Assembly (NCBI GenBank): GCA_963714425.1
Contig: CAVQOI010000001.1
Coordinates: forward strand, 310,001-374,000
Source of the DNA: DATCYX01 sp963714425
GTDB lineage: Bacteria; Chloroflexota; Anaerolineae; Anaerolineales; UBA4823
Direction of reading: 5' to 3'
DNA: 64,000 nucleotides
In this document: positions 18,399-30,063 of the stretch, in pieces
Layout of the letters: every line of letters begins with the position of its first letter
Position numbering within the stretch: the first letter of the stretch is position 1
The notes under the pieces: generated by a model
What the model was told of the DNA's origin: nothing
Databases searched by the model: none
What the model saw: the letters and a program-made list of their open reading frames with translations, nothing else
Program-made: the position numbers and the translations under genes

Positions 18399-20645
18399 CT
18401 ACCAAATCTCCGGGATGGATAGGCGATCACCAGTACGCAGCGCCTGGAGCGCGGTGATCGTCGCCGCAGTCACTCCAAATAGGTGCTCGTAGGGGATTGG
18501 CGGCGGACCCCCGCTCGCGATTGCGTCCACGAAAGCCCGCCACTCGCTGGCGTGGCCTTTATCCTGGCGCAGCCGCGAACGTGCGCTCTGACGGCGCCCG
18601 TCACGTACCATCTCCAGCATGCGAAAATCATCCAGCACAGCTGCCCGGCCTCCGAAAAAGACCTCTACACGTTCCTTGGAAAAGGATTTGTCGCCATTTG
18701 CCACGTAGGTCACCGTTCCAACGGAGCCATCTGAGAAGGTGAAATTCATGACAACATTGTCTTCCCGGTATCGACCACCATCTGGCAGCCCAATCGCTTG
18801 CACAGAGATGGGTGGGGCGCCAACCAGGAAGGCAAGATAATCGATAAAATGGCAGGCCTCCCCGAGAATACGCCCGCCGCCCTGTTCTGGGTCGTGCACC
18901 CAGTGTCCCGGAGGGAGATAACCCGCGTTTACGCGGTAGTGGGCTGCCAGCGGTTCTTGCCGGGAAGCGAGAAACGCACTCAATTTTAGAGACAACGGGG
19001 CAAAGCGGCGGTTATACCCTACCGTGAGCATCTGCGAGAGGGGAGGCAGTTGTGCCAACTGGTCGCTAATCTCTGAGAGTTGATCCATGCTAAGCGCCAG
19101 CGGTTTCTCGCAGAAAATGTGCTTGCCAGCTGCAAGCGCGTGCATAACCTGGCGGGCATGCATCCCATGACGGGTGAGGATAGCGACGGTGGTTACGGAT
19201 GGATCATTGATGAGCTCAGCCTCATCCGTACAGGCGTAGCGAAAGCCATAGCGCCTTTGTGCATGCGCTGCGCTCACTCCACCTGCGGAAGCGACTCCTA
19301 CCAGCTCGACGCCAGCCAACGACTTGATCGCAGGAAGCAAGATAGCGCTCGCATAGTTTCCAGCGCCCAAGACCCCAAGTTTGCAAGTCGTTTGGGGTAT
19401 GGTTGATGGTTTTTCGATTGTTTCGGCTTTTACTTGCTGGATCTCGACCGGTAATACAGGACTTGCCTGCCTGCCATCCTTTTGCAGGTGCACAGGTGGT
19501 GTGTCTGGTGTGGCGGCTTTGGATTCATTGGAAGGATAAGTGAGCACCACGCCGAGAAAGGGTTCCTTCTTTTTACCCGTGATCAGCTCATAAGCTGCAG
19601 GTGCGTGATCGATGGGGAAGCGATGTGTAATCAGGGGGCGCACGTCGATGCTGCCAGAAGCCAGCAGCTCCACAAAAGCTTCCAGATTACGCCCTTCGGT
19701 CCAGCGCACGTAACCGATAGGGTAATCCTGTCCTGCTTGTTCATAGGTTGGGTCGTATCGGCCGGGTCCATAAGAACGCGAATTAATGAATGAGAGCTCT
19801 TTCTCGTAGTACATCTTGCGCGGCAAGCTCTGCCCCACAGCGCCGATGGCGACCACTCGGGCGCGATCACGGGCGATCGTCCCGGCAAGTTCCACCGGGT
19901 CTGCGGAGGGAGTATCTGCGCAGATTAATATTACGTCGACCCCGTGCGAGCGAGTAAAGGTTCGTGCTGCCTCTTCTGCATTCTCGCGGAAGGTTGCGCT
20001 TACCCCCATCTCCCCAGCCAGCTCTACTCGCTGCTGGTCCAGGTCGACCCCGAGGACAACACAGCCTGCGGCACGGGCGATAACCGCTGCCAGCAATCCG
20101 AGCAAGCCCAATCCGATTACCATGACTCGCTCGCCGATCTGCGCTTCAGCCAGGCGAAAGCCGTGCAACGCGATGGCTCCCAGGGTGGTGAATGCCGCTG
20201 ATTCGAAACCCACATTTTCGGGCAAGGCGGCCATCAAATTCTGAGGTACGATGTTGAATTCCGCATGCACTGCAAATCCGCCGCCAGCGCAGGCAACCCT
20301 TTGCCCTACTGCAAAGCCATGCAGACCCTCTCCCAATGCTTCGATCACTCCGGCGGATGAATATCCCAGGGGCATGGGCTGGTCCAGGCGGTTGAAGGCC
20401 GCGTCGATAGTGCTCAGCAAGCCCTCTCGCCGGGCTTTATCGAGCACCTGGCGCACCAAATCAGGACGCGAGCGCGCCTTTCCTAACAGGGACTTCTCAG
20501 CGAAATCGACCAGCATGCGCTCCGTCCCCGCTGACACCAAGGAGGCAGCTGTGCGCACTAAAGCTGTCCGGGGACTTGGGCTGGGCACAGGAACATCCAC
20601 TACCTGGGTTTCGCCAGTTCGCATATTCTGGAGTAGTTGCTTCAT
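18399..20645 (-). CDS. Bi-domain dehydrogenase: zinc-type alcohol dehydrogenase fused to Gfo/Idh/MocA oxidoreductase
   Basis: 748 residues. Residues ~1-360 are a medium-chain dehydrogenase with LGYSSAGVIEALGEG, FTTLGAIALHG and the nucleotide motif VMVIGLGLLGLLAAVIARAAG. After a Pro/Lys-rich linker (~365-415) comes a Gfo/Idh/MocA domain with KLGVLGAGNYASAILLPA, ILTRHGMHARQVMHALAAGKH, FCEKPLAL (the catalytic EKP) and GEACHFIDYLAFL. Both halves should bind NAD(P). This exact fusion is repeatedly found beside heparinase II/III and glycosyltransferase genes in bacterial polysaccharide loci, as here, and probably makes a modified sugar. Its ATG overlaps the M20 stop by 4 bp (ATGA), so translation is coupled. 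Confidence 0.93.
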   Translation of the reverse strand: MKQLLQNMRTGETQVVDVPVPSPSPRTALVRTAASLVSAGTERMLVDFAEKSLLGKARSRPDLVRQVLDKARREGLLSTIDAAFNRLDQPMPLGYSSAGVIEALGEGLHGFAVGQRVACAGGGFAVHAEFNIVPQNLMAALPENVGFESAAFTTLGAIALHGFRLAEAQIGERVMVIGLGLLGLLAAVIARAAGCVVLGVDLDQQRVELAGEMGVSATFRENAEEAARTFTRSHGVDVILICADTPSADPVELAGTIARDRARVVAIGAVGQSLPRKMYYEKELSFINSRSYGPGRYDPTYEQAGQDYPIGYVRWTEGRNLEAFVELLASGSIDVRPLITHRFPIDHAPAAYELITGKKKEPFLGVVLTYPSNESKAATPDTPPVHLQKDGRQASPVLPVEIQQVKAETIEKPSTIPQTTCKLGVLGAGNYASAILLPAIKSLAGVELVGVASAGGVSAAHAQRRYGFRYACTDEAELINDPSVTTVAILTRHGMHARQVMHALAAGKHIFCEKPLALSMDQLSEISDQLAQLPPLSQMLTVGYNRRFAPLSLKLSAFLASRQEPLAAHYRVNAGYLPPGHWVHDPEQGGGRILGEACHFIDYLAFLVGAPPISVQAIGLPDGGRYREDNVVMNFTFSDGSVGTVTYVANGDKSFSKERVEVFFGGRAAVLDDFRMLEMVRDGRRQSARSRLRQDKGHASEWRAFVDAIASGGPPPIPYEHLFGVTAATITALQALRTGDRLSIPEIW

Positions 20646-21895
20646 GCAGACGCCCCCTCGATCAGGCTCAGGATTGCTGACATGTTTAAGAGCGCCTTTG
20701 GGACAAATGATCCTACCAAAACGTATTCCTGGTCTTTGCTGCCATCCGGGCTGCGCTCAGAGCAATGGGCGTTGTTCCCCGATGGACCTAACCCATCCAA
20801 AGTAGGGATGTGATCCCAAATCATGTTGCCATCGCTCAGCCCCCCGCGCTGCTCTGGAGCAAGACGCATCCCAAGTGCTTTGGCTGCTCCCAACCACAGG
20901 TCATACAGTCGCTGCGTGCCTGGATTAGGCGGCCAGGGAGGAGTAATATCCTTTAGGTCCACATTAACCTTGCAGTGATAGCCATCTGTGCTGGAGATCT
21001 CCGAAGAGCCGTCCAGAGCTAAAATTGCACCCATTCCGGTTTCGAATACATCTGGGTCGAAAGCTCGCATCTCTACATCCGCTTCGGCGGAATGAGGCAC
21101 GCGGTTTACCACTGACCCTCCGCTTACCGTGCCAACATTAAATGTGATTTGCTTCTGGTAGTCGGTAAGGTCGGCTATCTTCTGGATTGTGTGGGAGATT
21201 TGAAGAATGGCATTAGCGCCGTTGGCGTGGTAGTTTCCCGCGTGGGCGGATTTCCCCTCAACTGAGACGTGATAAGAAGCTCGACCTTTGCGTGCAATCA
21301 CCACCGGAAAAACATTCCCAGCACTCGTACCGCCTTCGAAAACCAGGCAGGCCTTGGTAGATTGCGGCAGGCGTTGCAGACATAAGGCCCCAAAATCTCC
21401 GGAGAGAGTTTCCTCACTGGCATCCAGCAGCAAGACCCAGTTAGCATGCGCAAATGCCAGTGGGGCGAACACTCGCAAAGCATCTAGAACCATATACATC
21501 ATCACAGTTCCGCCCTTGATGTCCACCGTCCCAGGTCCGTAGATGCGCTTACCTGCCGGGCGCCATGTAAAATCGTGTTCCAGCTCCTCCTCGGGGGGAA
21601 ATACCGTATCCAGGTGTGAAACCATGCCAATGTGGATTGATGGCTCGCGGTTGGGGAGTATTTCTCCTGATCGGGTGAGCACCAGGTGCCTTCCAAAGCT
21701 GGGATTGATGGACTGCACGAATTCGGCATCAAAACCTAGATCAGCGAAGATGGATGCAGTCAGCGTACCCAGCTGGTTGACCCCCGATGCATTTGCCGTG
21801 AAGCTGTTGATTGAGACCATCTGGTGCAGAAGATCCAGATACTTATCTAAATTGTTTTTTAAAAATTGCTCAATCTCGTTAAAATGTTGCATCAT
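20642..21895 (-). CDS. M20 family metallopeptidase (carboxypeptidase G2-like)
   Basis: 417 residues. The di-zinc site is visible: HIGMVSHLDTVFPP (HxDTV), YGPGTVDIKGGTVMMY (bridging Asp), LLLDASEETLSGDFG (EE with the base), and a late His in NNAHCSERSPDG. The dimerisation insert contains GKSAHAGNYHANGANAI. It has no signal peptide, so it acts in the cytoplasm on a peptide or acylated amino compound. The substrate is not known; its position as first gene of the surface-polysaccharide operon, with a 4-bp ATGA overlap to the dehydrogenase, suggests it may hydrolyse an N-acyl group in that pathway, which is inference. Confidence 0.9.
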   Translation of the reverse strand: MMQHFNEIEQFLKNNLDKYLDLLHQMVSINSFTANASGVNQLGTLTASIFADLGFDAEFVQSINPSFGRHLVLTRSGEILPNREPSIHIGMVSHLDTVFPPEEELEHDFTWRPAGKRIYGPGTVDIKGGTVMMYMVLDALRVFAPLAFAHANWVLLLDASEETLSGDFGALCLQRLPQSTKACLVFEGGTSAGNVFPVVIARKGRASYHVSVEGKSAHAGNYHANGANAILQISHTIQKIADLTDYQKQITFNVGTVSGGSVVNRVPHSAEADVEMRAFDPDVFETGMGAILALDGSSEISSTDGYHCKVNVDLKDITPPWPPNPGTQRLYDLWLGAAKALGMRLAPEQRGGLSDGNMIWDHIPTLDGLGPSGNNAHCSERSPDGSKDQEYVLVGSFVPKALLNMSAILSLIEGASA

Positions 21896-21929
21896 CCGAA
21901 CATGCGCTCCTCACTCTACAGGTTACTTT

Positions 21930-21953
21930 ATTATAACCGCGGGGTGATATAAT
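21930..21953. promoter_or_regulatory. Divergent promoters for M20 operon and M29 gene
   Basis: On + TATAAT at 21948-21953 is preceded by TGA (extended -10) and would start RNA near 21960 for the aminopeptidase. On - TATAAT lies at 21935-21930 and would serve the M20 operon. The -35 boxes are poor and overlap the opposite -10. Confidence 0.5.
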
Positions 21954-21987
21954 CCCTTCGCTATTCCACATGAAGAGGAGCGACCCA

Positions 21988-23097
21988 ATGACTGACATCC
22001 AAGTCCAAAAATTCGCCCAAATCCTGGTGGATCACTCTACCAAGGTAAAACCGGGCGATAAAGTGGCTATCACTGCCACAACCGCAGCGCAGCCTGGTGT
22101 GCAGGCGTTATACGAGCTAATCCTGGAGCGCGGTGGTTACCCGCATGTATTGCTAGAATTTGCCGGCGAGAACGAGTCCTTCTACGCTCGCGCCAGCGAG
22201 GCGCAGCTAGATTTCGTCCCTCTGTTTCATAAGATGGCTTTCGAAGAATTCGATGTGCTGATCAAGCTGCGCTCGGAGATCAACACCCGGGCGCTAACCA
22301 ACGTCGACCCCGCCCGGCTGGCACAGCGTAATAAAGCTCTGTCACTCCTTTTATCTGCCCAGATGCGTCGTGGCGCAGATGGCACTCTTCGCTGGATGAG
22401 CACGCTTTACCCTACACCAGCCTACGCCATGGAGGCTGACATGGGTGTCGAGGAATATAATGAGTATTTCTACCGTGCTTGCCATGCCGACGCCGGTACA
22501 CTCGACCCGGTGGCTTATTGGCAAGGTGTGAAGCGAGACCAACAGCGCATCGTGGACTGGATCAATGGACGTTCCCAGATTGCCCTGCACGGACCGAATG
22601 TGGATTTGCGCTTATCCGTGAATGGTCGTAAGTTTATCAATTGTTATGGAGATAGGAACCTGCCAGACGGCGAGATATTCACAGGGCCAGTAGAAGATAC
22701 AGCCGAGGGTTGGGTCAAGTATACATACCCGGCGGTGTACCAGGGAATGGTAGTCGAAGGCATCGAGTTAAATTTCGAAAAAGGTCGTGTTGTGAAAGCC
22801 AGCGCCAGCAAGAATCAAGATCTTTTACTTAAGATGATCGACAGCGACGCCGGGGCGCGTTACATAGGCGAATTTGCGATTGGCACAAATTTTGGCATCG
22901 ATCGCTTCACCCGCAATATATTGTTGGACGAGAAGATTGGTGGTTCATTCCACATGGCGCTTGGGGCGGGTTATCCAGAGAGCGGTAGCAAAAACAAGAG
23001 TGTCATCCATTGGGATATGATCTGCGATTTGCGAGTGGATTCGGAAATCCTCGTGGACGGGGAATTATTCTACAAAAATGGTGCCTTTGTAATCTAG
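21988..23097 (+). CDS. M29 family aminopeptidase
   Basis: 369 residues from the ATG at 21988, which has GAGGAG 7 nt upstream; the ATG at 21970 would put that site inside the gene. M29 enzymes (aminopeptidase T, PepS, AmpS) remove N-terminal amino acids using two metal ions in the cytoplasm. Ligand and catalytic stretches are present near the C-terminus: IGEFAIGTNFGID, the conserved HMALGAGYPESG (His and Tyr) and VIHWDMICDLR (His and Asp). Length fits the family (~370-410). The gene is convergent with the DUF2179 gene, with a strong hairpin between. Confidence 0.95.
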   Translation: MTDIQVQKFAQILVDHSTKVKPGDKVAITATTAAQPGVQALYELILERGGYPHVLLEFAGENESFYARASEAQLDFVPLFHKMAFEEFDVLIKLRSEINTRALTNVDPARLAQRNKALSLLLSAQMRRGADGTLRWMSTLYPTPAYAMEADMGVEEYNEYFYRACHADAGTLDPVAYWQGVKRDQQRIVDWINGRSQIALHGPNVDLRLSVNGRKFINCYGDRNLPDGEIFTGPVEDTAEGWVKYTYPAVYQGMVVEGIELNFEKGRVVKASASKNQDLLLKMIDSDAGARYIGEFAIGTNFGIDRFTRNILLDEKIGGSFHMALGAGYPESGSKNKSVIHWDMICDLRVDSEILVDGELFYKNGAFVI

Positions 23098-23132
23098 CCC
23101 ATCTCCTATTTCCTGTAGAGATAGGGGAAATT

Positions 23133-23181
23133 CCAGAAAAGGGATGCTGCAGGCGAACAGCCTGCAGCATCCCTTTTCTGG
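23133..23181. terminator. Bidirectional terminator, perfect 22-bp stem
   Basis: Bases 23133-23154 and 23160-23181 form a perfect 22-bp inverted repeat with loop GAACA. It begins CCAGAAAAGGG and so gives CCCTTTTCTGG on both strands, a U-rich descending arm in either direction, between convergent genes. Confidence 0.85.
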
Positions 23182-23202
23182 TGAATGTTTCCGTTCTGTT
23201 GA

Positions 23203-23730
23203 TTACGCTCGCCAGAAGCCGCGGCGGACAGGACGAATGTCTTCGGCAGTGATAAATGCGTCCGGGTCAATCTCGTTTACCAGAGACTTTACCCTTTCAG
23301 TGTTCTTACGACGCACATCGCATTGCAACAAATTAACTGTACCATCTTTACCCCGCGCGGCTATCTCAGTAACGGCATAGCCTTCCCCGCGCAGTCTCTC
23401 TGCTACGGCGGTGCCACGCCTTGGGCTCACGATACTCAAATGGGTGTGGCCGATTGCCAGACGCTCCTCGATGAACATACCGATCACATTACCTGTGGCA
23501 AAACCGGCTGCATAACCAACCACGTTAATCAGGTTGTCTAGATTCTGCAGCACGGTGCTGATCGCCAGGACAAATACGCCCGCCTGGAAGAAACCCAATA
23601 TCCAGGCATAGCTCTTGCGGCCACGCATGACCACCAGCACACGCAATGTGTCCAGGGTCATATCGGTGACTCGCAACAGAAAAATCAAGCCCGCTACCCA
23701 CCATGGGCCGAGGTTGAGTAATGATTCCAT
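23203..23730 (-). CDS. UPF0316 / DUF2179 membrane protein
   Basis: 175 residues. Three hydrophobic segments (~10-30, 40-62, 65-88) make up the DUF5698 part, with the conserved FLLRVTDMTLDTLRVLVVMRG and AGFATGNVIGMFIEERLAIG. The C-terminal DUF2179 domain follows (GYAVTEIAARGKDGTVNLLQCDVRRKN), a soluble ferredoxin-like module of the kind also found at the end of YitT proteins. Function is unknown in the family. It starts 7 bp after the glycogen phosphorylase stop and is probably cotranscribed with it. Confidence 0.9.
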   Translation of the reverse strand: MESLLNLGPWWVAGLIFLLRVTDMTLDTLRVLVVMRGRKSYAWILGFFQAGVFVLAISTVLQNLDNLINVVGYAAGFATGNVIGMFIEERLAIGHTHLSIVSPRRGTAVAERLRGEGYAVTEIAARGKDGTVNLLQCDVRRKNTERVKSLVNEIDPDAFITAEDIRPVRRGFWRA

Positions 23731-23737
23731 ATACTTA

Positions 23738-25912
23738 CTATCCTTCTATTTTTTCAGGGGCAGGAGGCTGCATTGCAGGAAGGTACAATCGCTCTGTGTA
23801 GTCGTTAACCATCCTTCGCATGCTGAATTGGGGCGCCAAGGTACGGATGGATTCTTTAATGCGGGCGATCCATTCGACCGGCAGCCCATCGGTAGCGCGG
23901 TCTGCATAATAAAGAGGAATGATTTCTTTCTCAAGGGTATCGTATAAGCTGCGTGCGTCCACCTCATCCTGGTAATCTGGGTTGTCGTAATCGACGTCTT
24001 CACCAATCACCCAGCCATTCTTGCCGTTGTAGCCTTCTGGCCACCAGCCATCCAGTACAGAAAAGTTTAAAACGCCATTGAGCGCGGCCTTTTGGCCGGA
24101 TGTACCTGAAGCCTCATTTGGCCTGCGTGGTGTATTTAGCCAAACATCTACCCCTTGCACCAAGAAGCGTGCCAGGTTCATGTTGTATTCTTCCAGGAAG
24201 ACCAATCGCCCACCAGCATCAGGGCGCTTAACAGCACGATAGACCTCCTGGATGAGAAGCTTGCCTCCCTCATGATCGGGGTGCGATTTGCCGGCAAAGA
24301 TAATCTGCAAGGGCTTGCCTGGGCGGTTGAGCAGGGCAATCAAGCGATTGATGTCTTTCAAGATCAGGCTGGCGCGTTTGTAGGGGGCAAAACGGCGGGC
24401 AAAGCCGATGGTCAACGCGTTCGGATCGAGGAGCGCGCCACCAGCCAATGCCTGCACAGGATGCGTCTTGCCCGTCAGCCAGCTATTGCGAGCGCAATCG
24501 GTTACGTAGTTGACCAGTTTGCGCTTGAGGTGGCGGCGAACTGCCCAAAGTTGGTCGTCAGGAATGATGTTTATCTGGTCCCAGAGATCCACTTCATCAA
24601 TGTGATCCCGCCAATCTGGCCCTAGATAACGATCGAAGAGATGCCCCATGCGGCGCGCCAACCAGGTGCCGGTGTGGACACCGTTGGTGACATAGCTGAT
24701 GGGGACATCCTCCTCCCGTCGCTCTGGCCAGATGAACTGCCACATGCGCCGTGCTACTTTGCCGTGCAGCTCGGATACGGCATTAGAAGATGCAGAGAAT
24801 TGAAGCGCCAGCATGGGCATGCTGAAAGCGTCGCCCCAAGCTAGTGTGTGTCGAGCCAGGTCGACAAACTGCTCGCGGGTCAGTCCCAGCTCAGGCCAGA
24901 TGTGGGCAAAGTATTTATCCGTCAGCCAGAGTGGGAACTCATCGTTACCCGCAGCTACAGGTGTGTGGGTTGTAAAGATATTTGATGCGCGCACCATCTC
25001 CCTGGCTTTCTCAAAGGGGTGCCCGGCAGCAACCAGCTCACGGATGCGCTCTAAGATCAAGAAGGCGGAATGGCCTTCATTCATGTGCCACACACTCGGG
25101 TTATAACCCAGCACCCTGAGGGCGCGCAACCCACCCATCCCCAGCAAGATCTCTTGCGAGATGCGGGTCTCCGGGTTGGCGCTGTACAAGCGTGCAGAGA
25201 GAGCCCGGTCTCCGGGTGCATTTTCGGGTACATTGGTATCCAGCAGGTATAAGGGCACTCGGCCGACACGGATTTCCCAGATAAGAGCGGTCACCTCGCG
25301 GCCAGGCAACTCAACCGTGACGGTGTAGGGCCGGTTGTTATCCCCAAGAACGGGCATGATAGGGAGGTCTTCGAGATCTCTGTGAAGGTAACTGGCTTCC
25401 TGCCAACCATCATCTGTGATGCGTTGGCTGAAATAACCTTCGGCATAGAAGAGACCGACTGCAATGAATGGCAGGCCCATGTCGCTGGCTTCCTTGACAT
25501 GATCGCCAGACAGGACACCCAATCCTCCAGCGTAGATCGGAAAAATCTCGTGTACGCCGAACTCCATTGAGAAGTAAGCGATAGGGTTATTGCGCTGGTC
25601 GGAATGGGTGCGGGAGAACCAGGTATCGACCGGTGACATGTACTGGTCGAAGGCGCTAAAAATCCGGTCGTAAAAATCGAGATATGCCCGGTTGTTCGTT
25701 ACTGCGTTGAGCTTGGATCGCTCCACACGTCTAAGGAAGAGCACCGGGTTATGGCTAAGCTGATCCCAAAGCTCTTTATCGATCCCGGAGTATAGTCGCT
25801 GAGAATCGGGATTCCAAGACCACCACATGTTATAAGCCAGCTCTCCCAACCGGCTTATGCGGCGTGGAAGGCTGAACTGGTTGGGGATTAATGTGCGAAA
25901 TGATTCCATCAA
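23738..25912 (-). CDS. glgP: Alpha-glucan (glycogen/maltodextrin) phosphorylase, short form
   Basis: 724 residues, matching the shorter GlgP branch that starts with a DUF3417 region (NMWWSWNPDSQRLYSGID near residue 30). It splits alpha-1,4-glucans with phosphate, releasing glucose 1-phosphate. Seen motifs: YFSMEFGVHEIFPIYAGGLGVL, NEGHSAFLILERIREL, FTTHTPVAAGNDEF, ISYVTNGVHTGTWLARRM, and IGFARRFAPYKRASLIL. The pyridoxal-phosphate region reads EASGTSGQKAALNGVLN, with a Gln where relatives usually have Met before the Lys. No other glycogen gene is in the window. The DUF2179 gene follows at once. Confidence 0.95.
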   Translation of the reverse strand: MMESFRTLIPNQFSLPRRISRLGELAYNMWWSWNPDSQRLYSGIDKELWDQLSHNPVLFLRRVERSKLNAVTNNRAYLDFYDRIFSAFDQYMSPVDTWFSRTHSDQRNNPIAYFSMEFGVHEIFPIYAGGLGVLSGDHVKEASDMGLPFIAVGLFYAEGYFSQRITDDGWQEASYLHRDLEDLPIMPVLGDNNRPYTVTVELPGREVTALIWEIRVGRVPLYLLDTNVPENAPGDRALSARLYSANPETRISQEILLGMGGLRALRVLGYNPSVWHMNEGHSAFLILERIRELVAAGHPFEKAREMVRASNIFTTHTPVAAGNDEFPLWLTDKYFAHIWPELGLTREQFVDLARHTLAWGDAFSMPMLALQFSASSNAVSELHGKVARRMWQFIWPERREEDVPISYVTNGVHTGTWLARRMGHLFDRYLGPDWRDHIDEVDLWDQINIIPDDQLWAVRRHLKRKLVNYVTDCARNSWLTGKTHPVQALAGGALLDPNALTIGFARRFAPYKRASLILKDINRLIALLNRPGKPLQIIFAGKSHPDHEGGKLLIQEVYRAVKRPDAGGRLVFLEEYNMNLARFLVQGVDVWLNTPRRPNEASGTSGQKAALNGVLNFSVLDGWWPEGYNGKNGWVIGEDVDYDNPDYQDEVDARSLYDTLEKEIIPLYYADRATDGLPVEWIARIKESIRTLAPQFSMRRMVNDYTERLYLPAMQPPAPEKIEG

Positions 25913-25976
25913 AATGTCAAGCTCCTCTCAGAGCTGAATAAATGCGCCTAATCTTACCACATCTAAATAAAGAGAG

Positions 25977-26017
25977 ATTGGGGCTGTGCGCGTAATTCAC
26001 ACACGCACAGCCCCAAT
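25977..26017 (-). terminator. Terminator of rpsU-infA
   Basis: ATTGGGGCTGTGCG (25977-25990) and its exact complement (26004-26017) flank a 13-nt loop. On the minus strand CTCTCTTTATTT follows, so it should end transcripts coming from infA before glgP. Confidence 0.7.
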
Positions 26018-26098
26018 GCCATCGGAAATAATGTTCGATGAAACCGGAGATTATATTCGAACTTGAAAAGCGAGGTTCAATCCCGAGCTTGATGTCTT

Positions 26099-26359
26099 CT
26101 AGCCTTCTTGTTCTTCTCCAACAGGCGTCTCTACCATCTTGCGGTAGCGGAAGACGATACGCCCACGGGTCAAATCGTAAGGGGATATCTCAACTCGGAC
26201 ACGGTCACCCAGTAAAATGCGAATATAGTATTTGCGCATTTTGCCAGACAGGTATGCAAGTACCTCGTGCCCATTATCCAGACGAACCTTAAATTGGGTC
26301 GCCGGCAAAGCCTCGATAACAACGCCTTCGACCTGTATCTTATCTTCATCTTTAGCCAT
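26099..26359 (-). CDS. infA: Translation initiation factor IF-1
   Basis: 86 residues, slightly longer than the E. coli 72. The OB-fold is intact: DKIQVEGVVIEALPATQFKV, LDNGHEVLAYLSGKMRKYYIRIL and GDRVRVEISPYDLTRGRIVFR. It binds the ribosomal A site during initiation. A good GGAGG precedes the ATG. The C-terminal tail (ETPVGEEQEG) is acidic and an addition. It lies 22 bp after rpsU, an unusual pairing compared with the spc operon position of infA in many bacteria. Confidence 0.97.
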   Translation of the reverse strand: MAKDEDKIQVEGVVIEALPATQFKVRLDNGHEVLAYLSGKMRKYYIRILLGDRVRVEISPYDLTRGRIVFRYRKMVETPVGEEQEG

Positions 26360-26381
26360 TTACACCTCCGGTTAGTGGTTC

Positions 26382-26579
26382 CTACTCAGAATCAACCGCC
26401 TGGCGGCGGCGAATACGGCGCATCGACTTTTTCTTTTGAATGCGACGCAGCTCGCTCTTGGAGACAAACCAGCGCTTGCGCCGTACGGTGCTCAAGATGC
26501 CGCTTTTTGCCACTTTCTTGCGAAAGCGCTTGAATAACTGATCTTGCAACTCATTGGGTCTTAAGTTGACATTAGCCAA
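26382..26579 (-). CDS. rpsU: Small ribosomal subunit protein bS21
   Basis: 65 residues starting from the TTG at 26579 (M-ANVNLRPNELQDQLF). The GTG at 26588 is rejected because it lies within the Shine-Dalgarno AGGAGG (26593-26588), which is 8 nt from the TTG. The family pattern is clear: QDQLFKRFRKKVAKSGILS and RRKRWFVSKSELRRIQKKK, with a strongly basic tail. bS21 helps 30S subunits pair with mRNA at initiation, in keeping with its neighbour IF-1. A consensus promoter lies at 26779-26807 and a terminator-like hairpin lies in the leader. Confidence 0.95.
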   Translation of the reverse strand: MANVNLRPNELQDQLFKRFRKKVAKSGILSTVRRKRWFVSKSELRRIQKKKSMRRIRRRQAVDSE

Positions 26580-26632
26580 ACTTTTCACCTCCTTTCCAGG
26601 CGTTGGATATTGTTGATCAACGGGATTTAATC

Positions 26633-26666
26633 AAAAAACCCGGCAGCTTTCATAGACACAGCCGGG
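26633..26666 (-). terminator. Terminator-like hairpin in the rpsU leader
   Basis: On the minus strand CCCGGC (26666-26661) and GCCGGG (26644-26639) enclose a 16-nt loop and are followed by TTTTTT (26638-26633). It may end rRNA readthrough, but it also lies between the promoter at 26779 and rpsU, so it could be an attenuator. Confidence 0.7.
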
Positions 26667-26778
26667 CCAGACTTACATGAAAGTAGCGAATAATCACTCA
26701 GAACGCGATATGCTCTCTCCTATTGCCTGGTTGCAAACTGCACGCTAAAACGTACATTCCCATGAAAGTTGCATGAAT

Positions 26779-26807
26779 ATTATAACAGCAAGAAAATTAA
26801 TTGTCAA
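26779..26807 (-). promoter_or_regulatory. Perfect-consensus sigma-70 promoter for rpsU-infA
   Basis: On the minus strand TTGACA (26807-26802), 17-bp spacer, TATAAT (26784-26779). RNA should start near 26772, about 190 nt before the rpsU start. It lies just downstream of the 5S gene. Confidence 0.85.
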
Positions 26808-26823
26808 TTAATAGAAAAAGTCC

Positions 26824-26939
26824 CTTGGCAATGACCTACTCTCCCAGGGGGTCGCCCCCCAAGTACCATCGGCGCTGACGGGCTTAACGACCGGGTTCGG
26901 AATGTGGCCGGGTGTACCACCGTCGCTCCAATCACCAAG
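26824..26939 (-). rRNA. rrf: 5S ribosomal RNA
   Basis: About 116 nt. Typical internal blocks (CACCCGGCC..., CCGAACCCGGTCGTTAAG, GGGAGAGTAGGTCATTGCC) are present and the two ends pair (CTTGG with CCAAG). The 3' end is followed on the minus strand by GGGACTTTTTC, which could itself end transcription. Last gene of the rRNA operon. Confidence 0.95.
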
Positions 26940-27061
26940 AGACAATTTCACAGTATTTTGTTTTGAATAAGCGCAGTGCAGTTAGACGAGTAGGGGATTC
27001 AATCCTTCGTTATAACGAATAGCGATTGACCACGCTCGTCTTTGCTCTTTCCTTTCGCATT

Positions 27062-27089
27062 TAGAAAAGTTTCGAGTTCTCCGCACCAC

Positions 27090-27097
<8 letters not shown>
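27062..27097 (-). other. 3' arm of the pre-23S processing stem
   Basis: This stretch is almost the same on + as 30057-30095 is on +, but read as its inverted complement in the transcript: both contain TGCGGAGAA / TCGAAACTTTTCTA-type blocks that pair when the minus-strand RNA folds. It brings the 23S ends together for cleavage. Confidence 0.5.

Positions 27098-30063
<2,966 letters not shown>

Noticed and set aside
26579..26588. GTG start for rpsU
   Set aside because: It overlaps the Shine-Dalgarno; TTG at 26579 has correct spacing.
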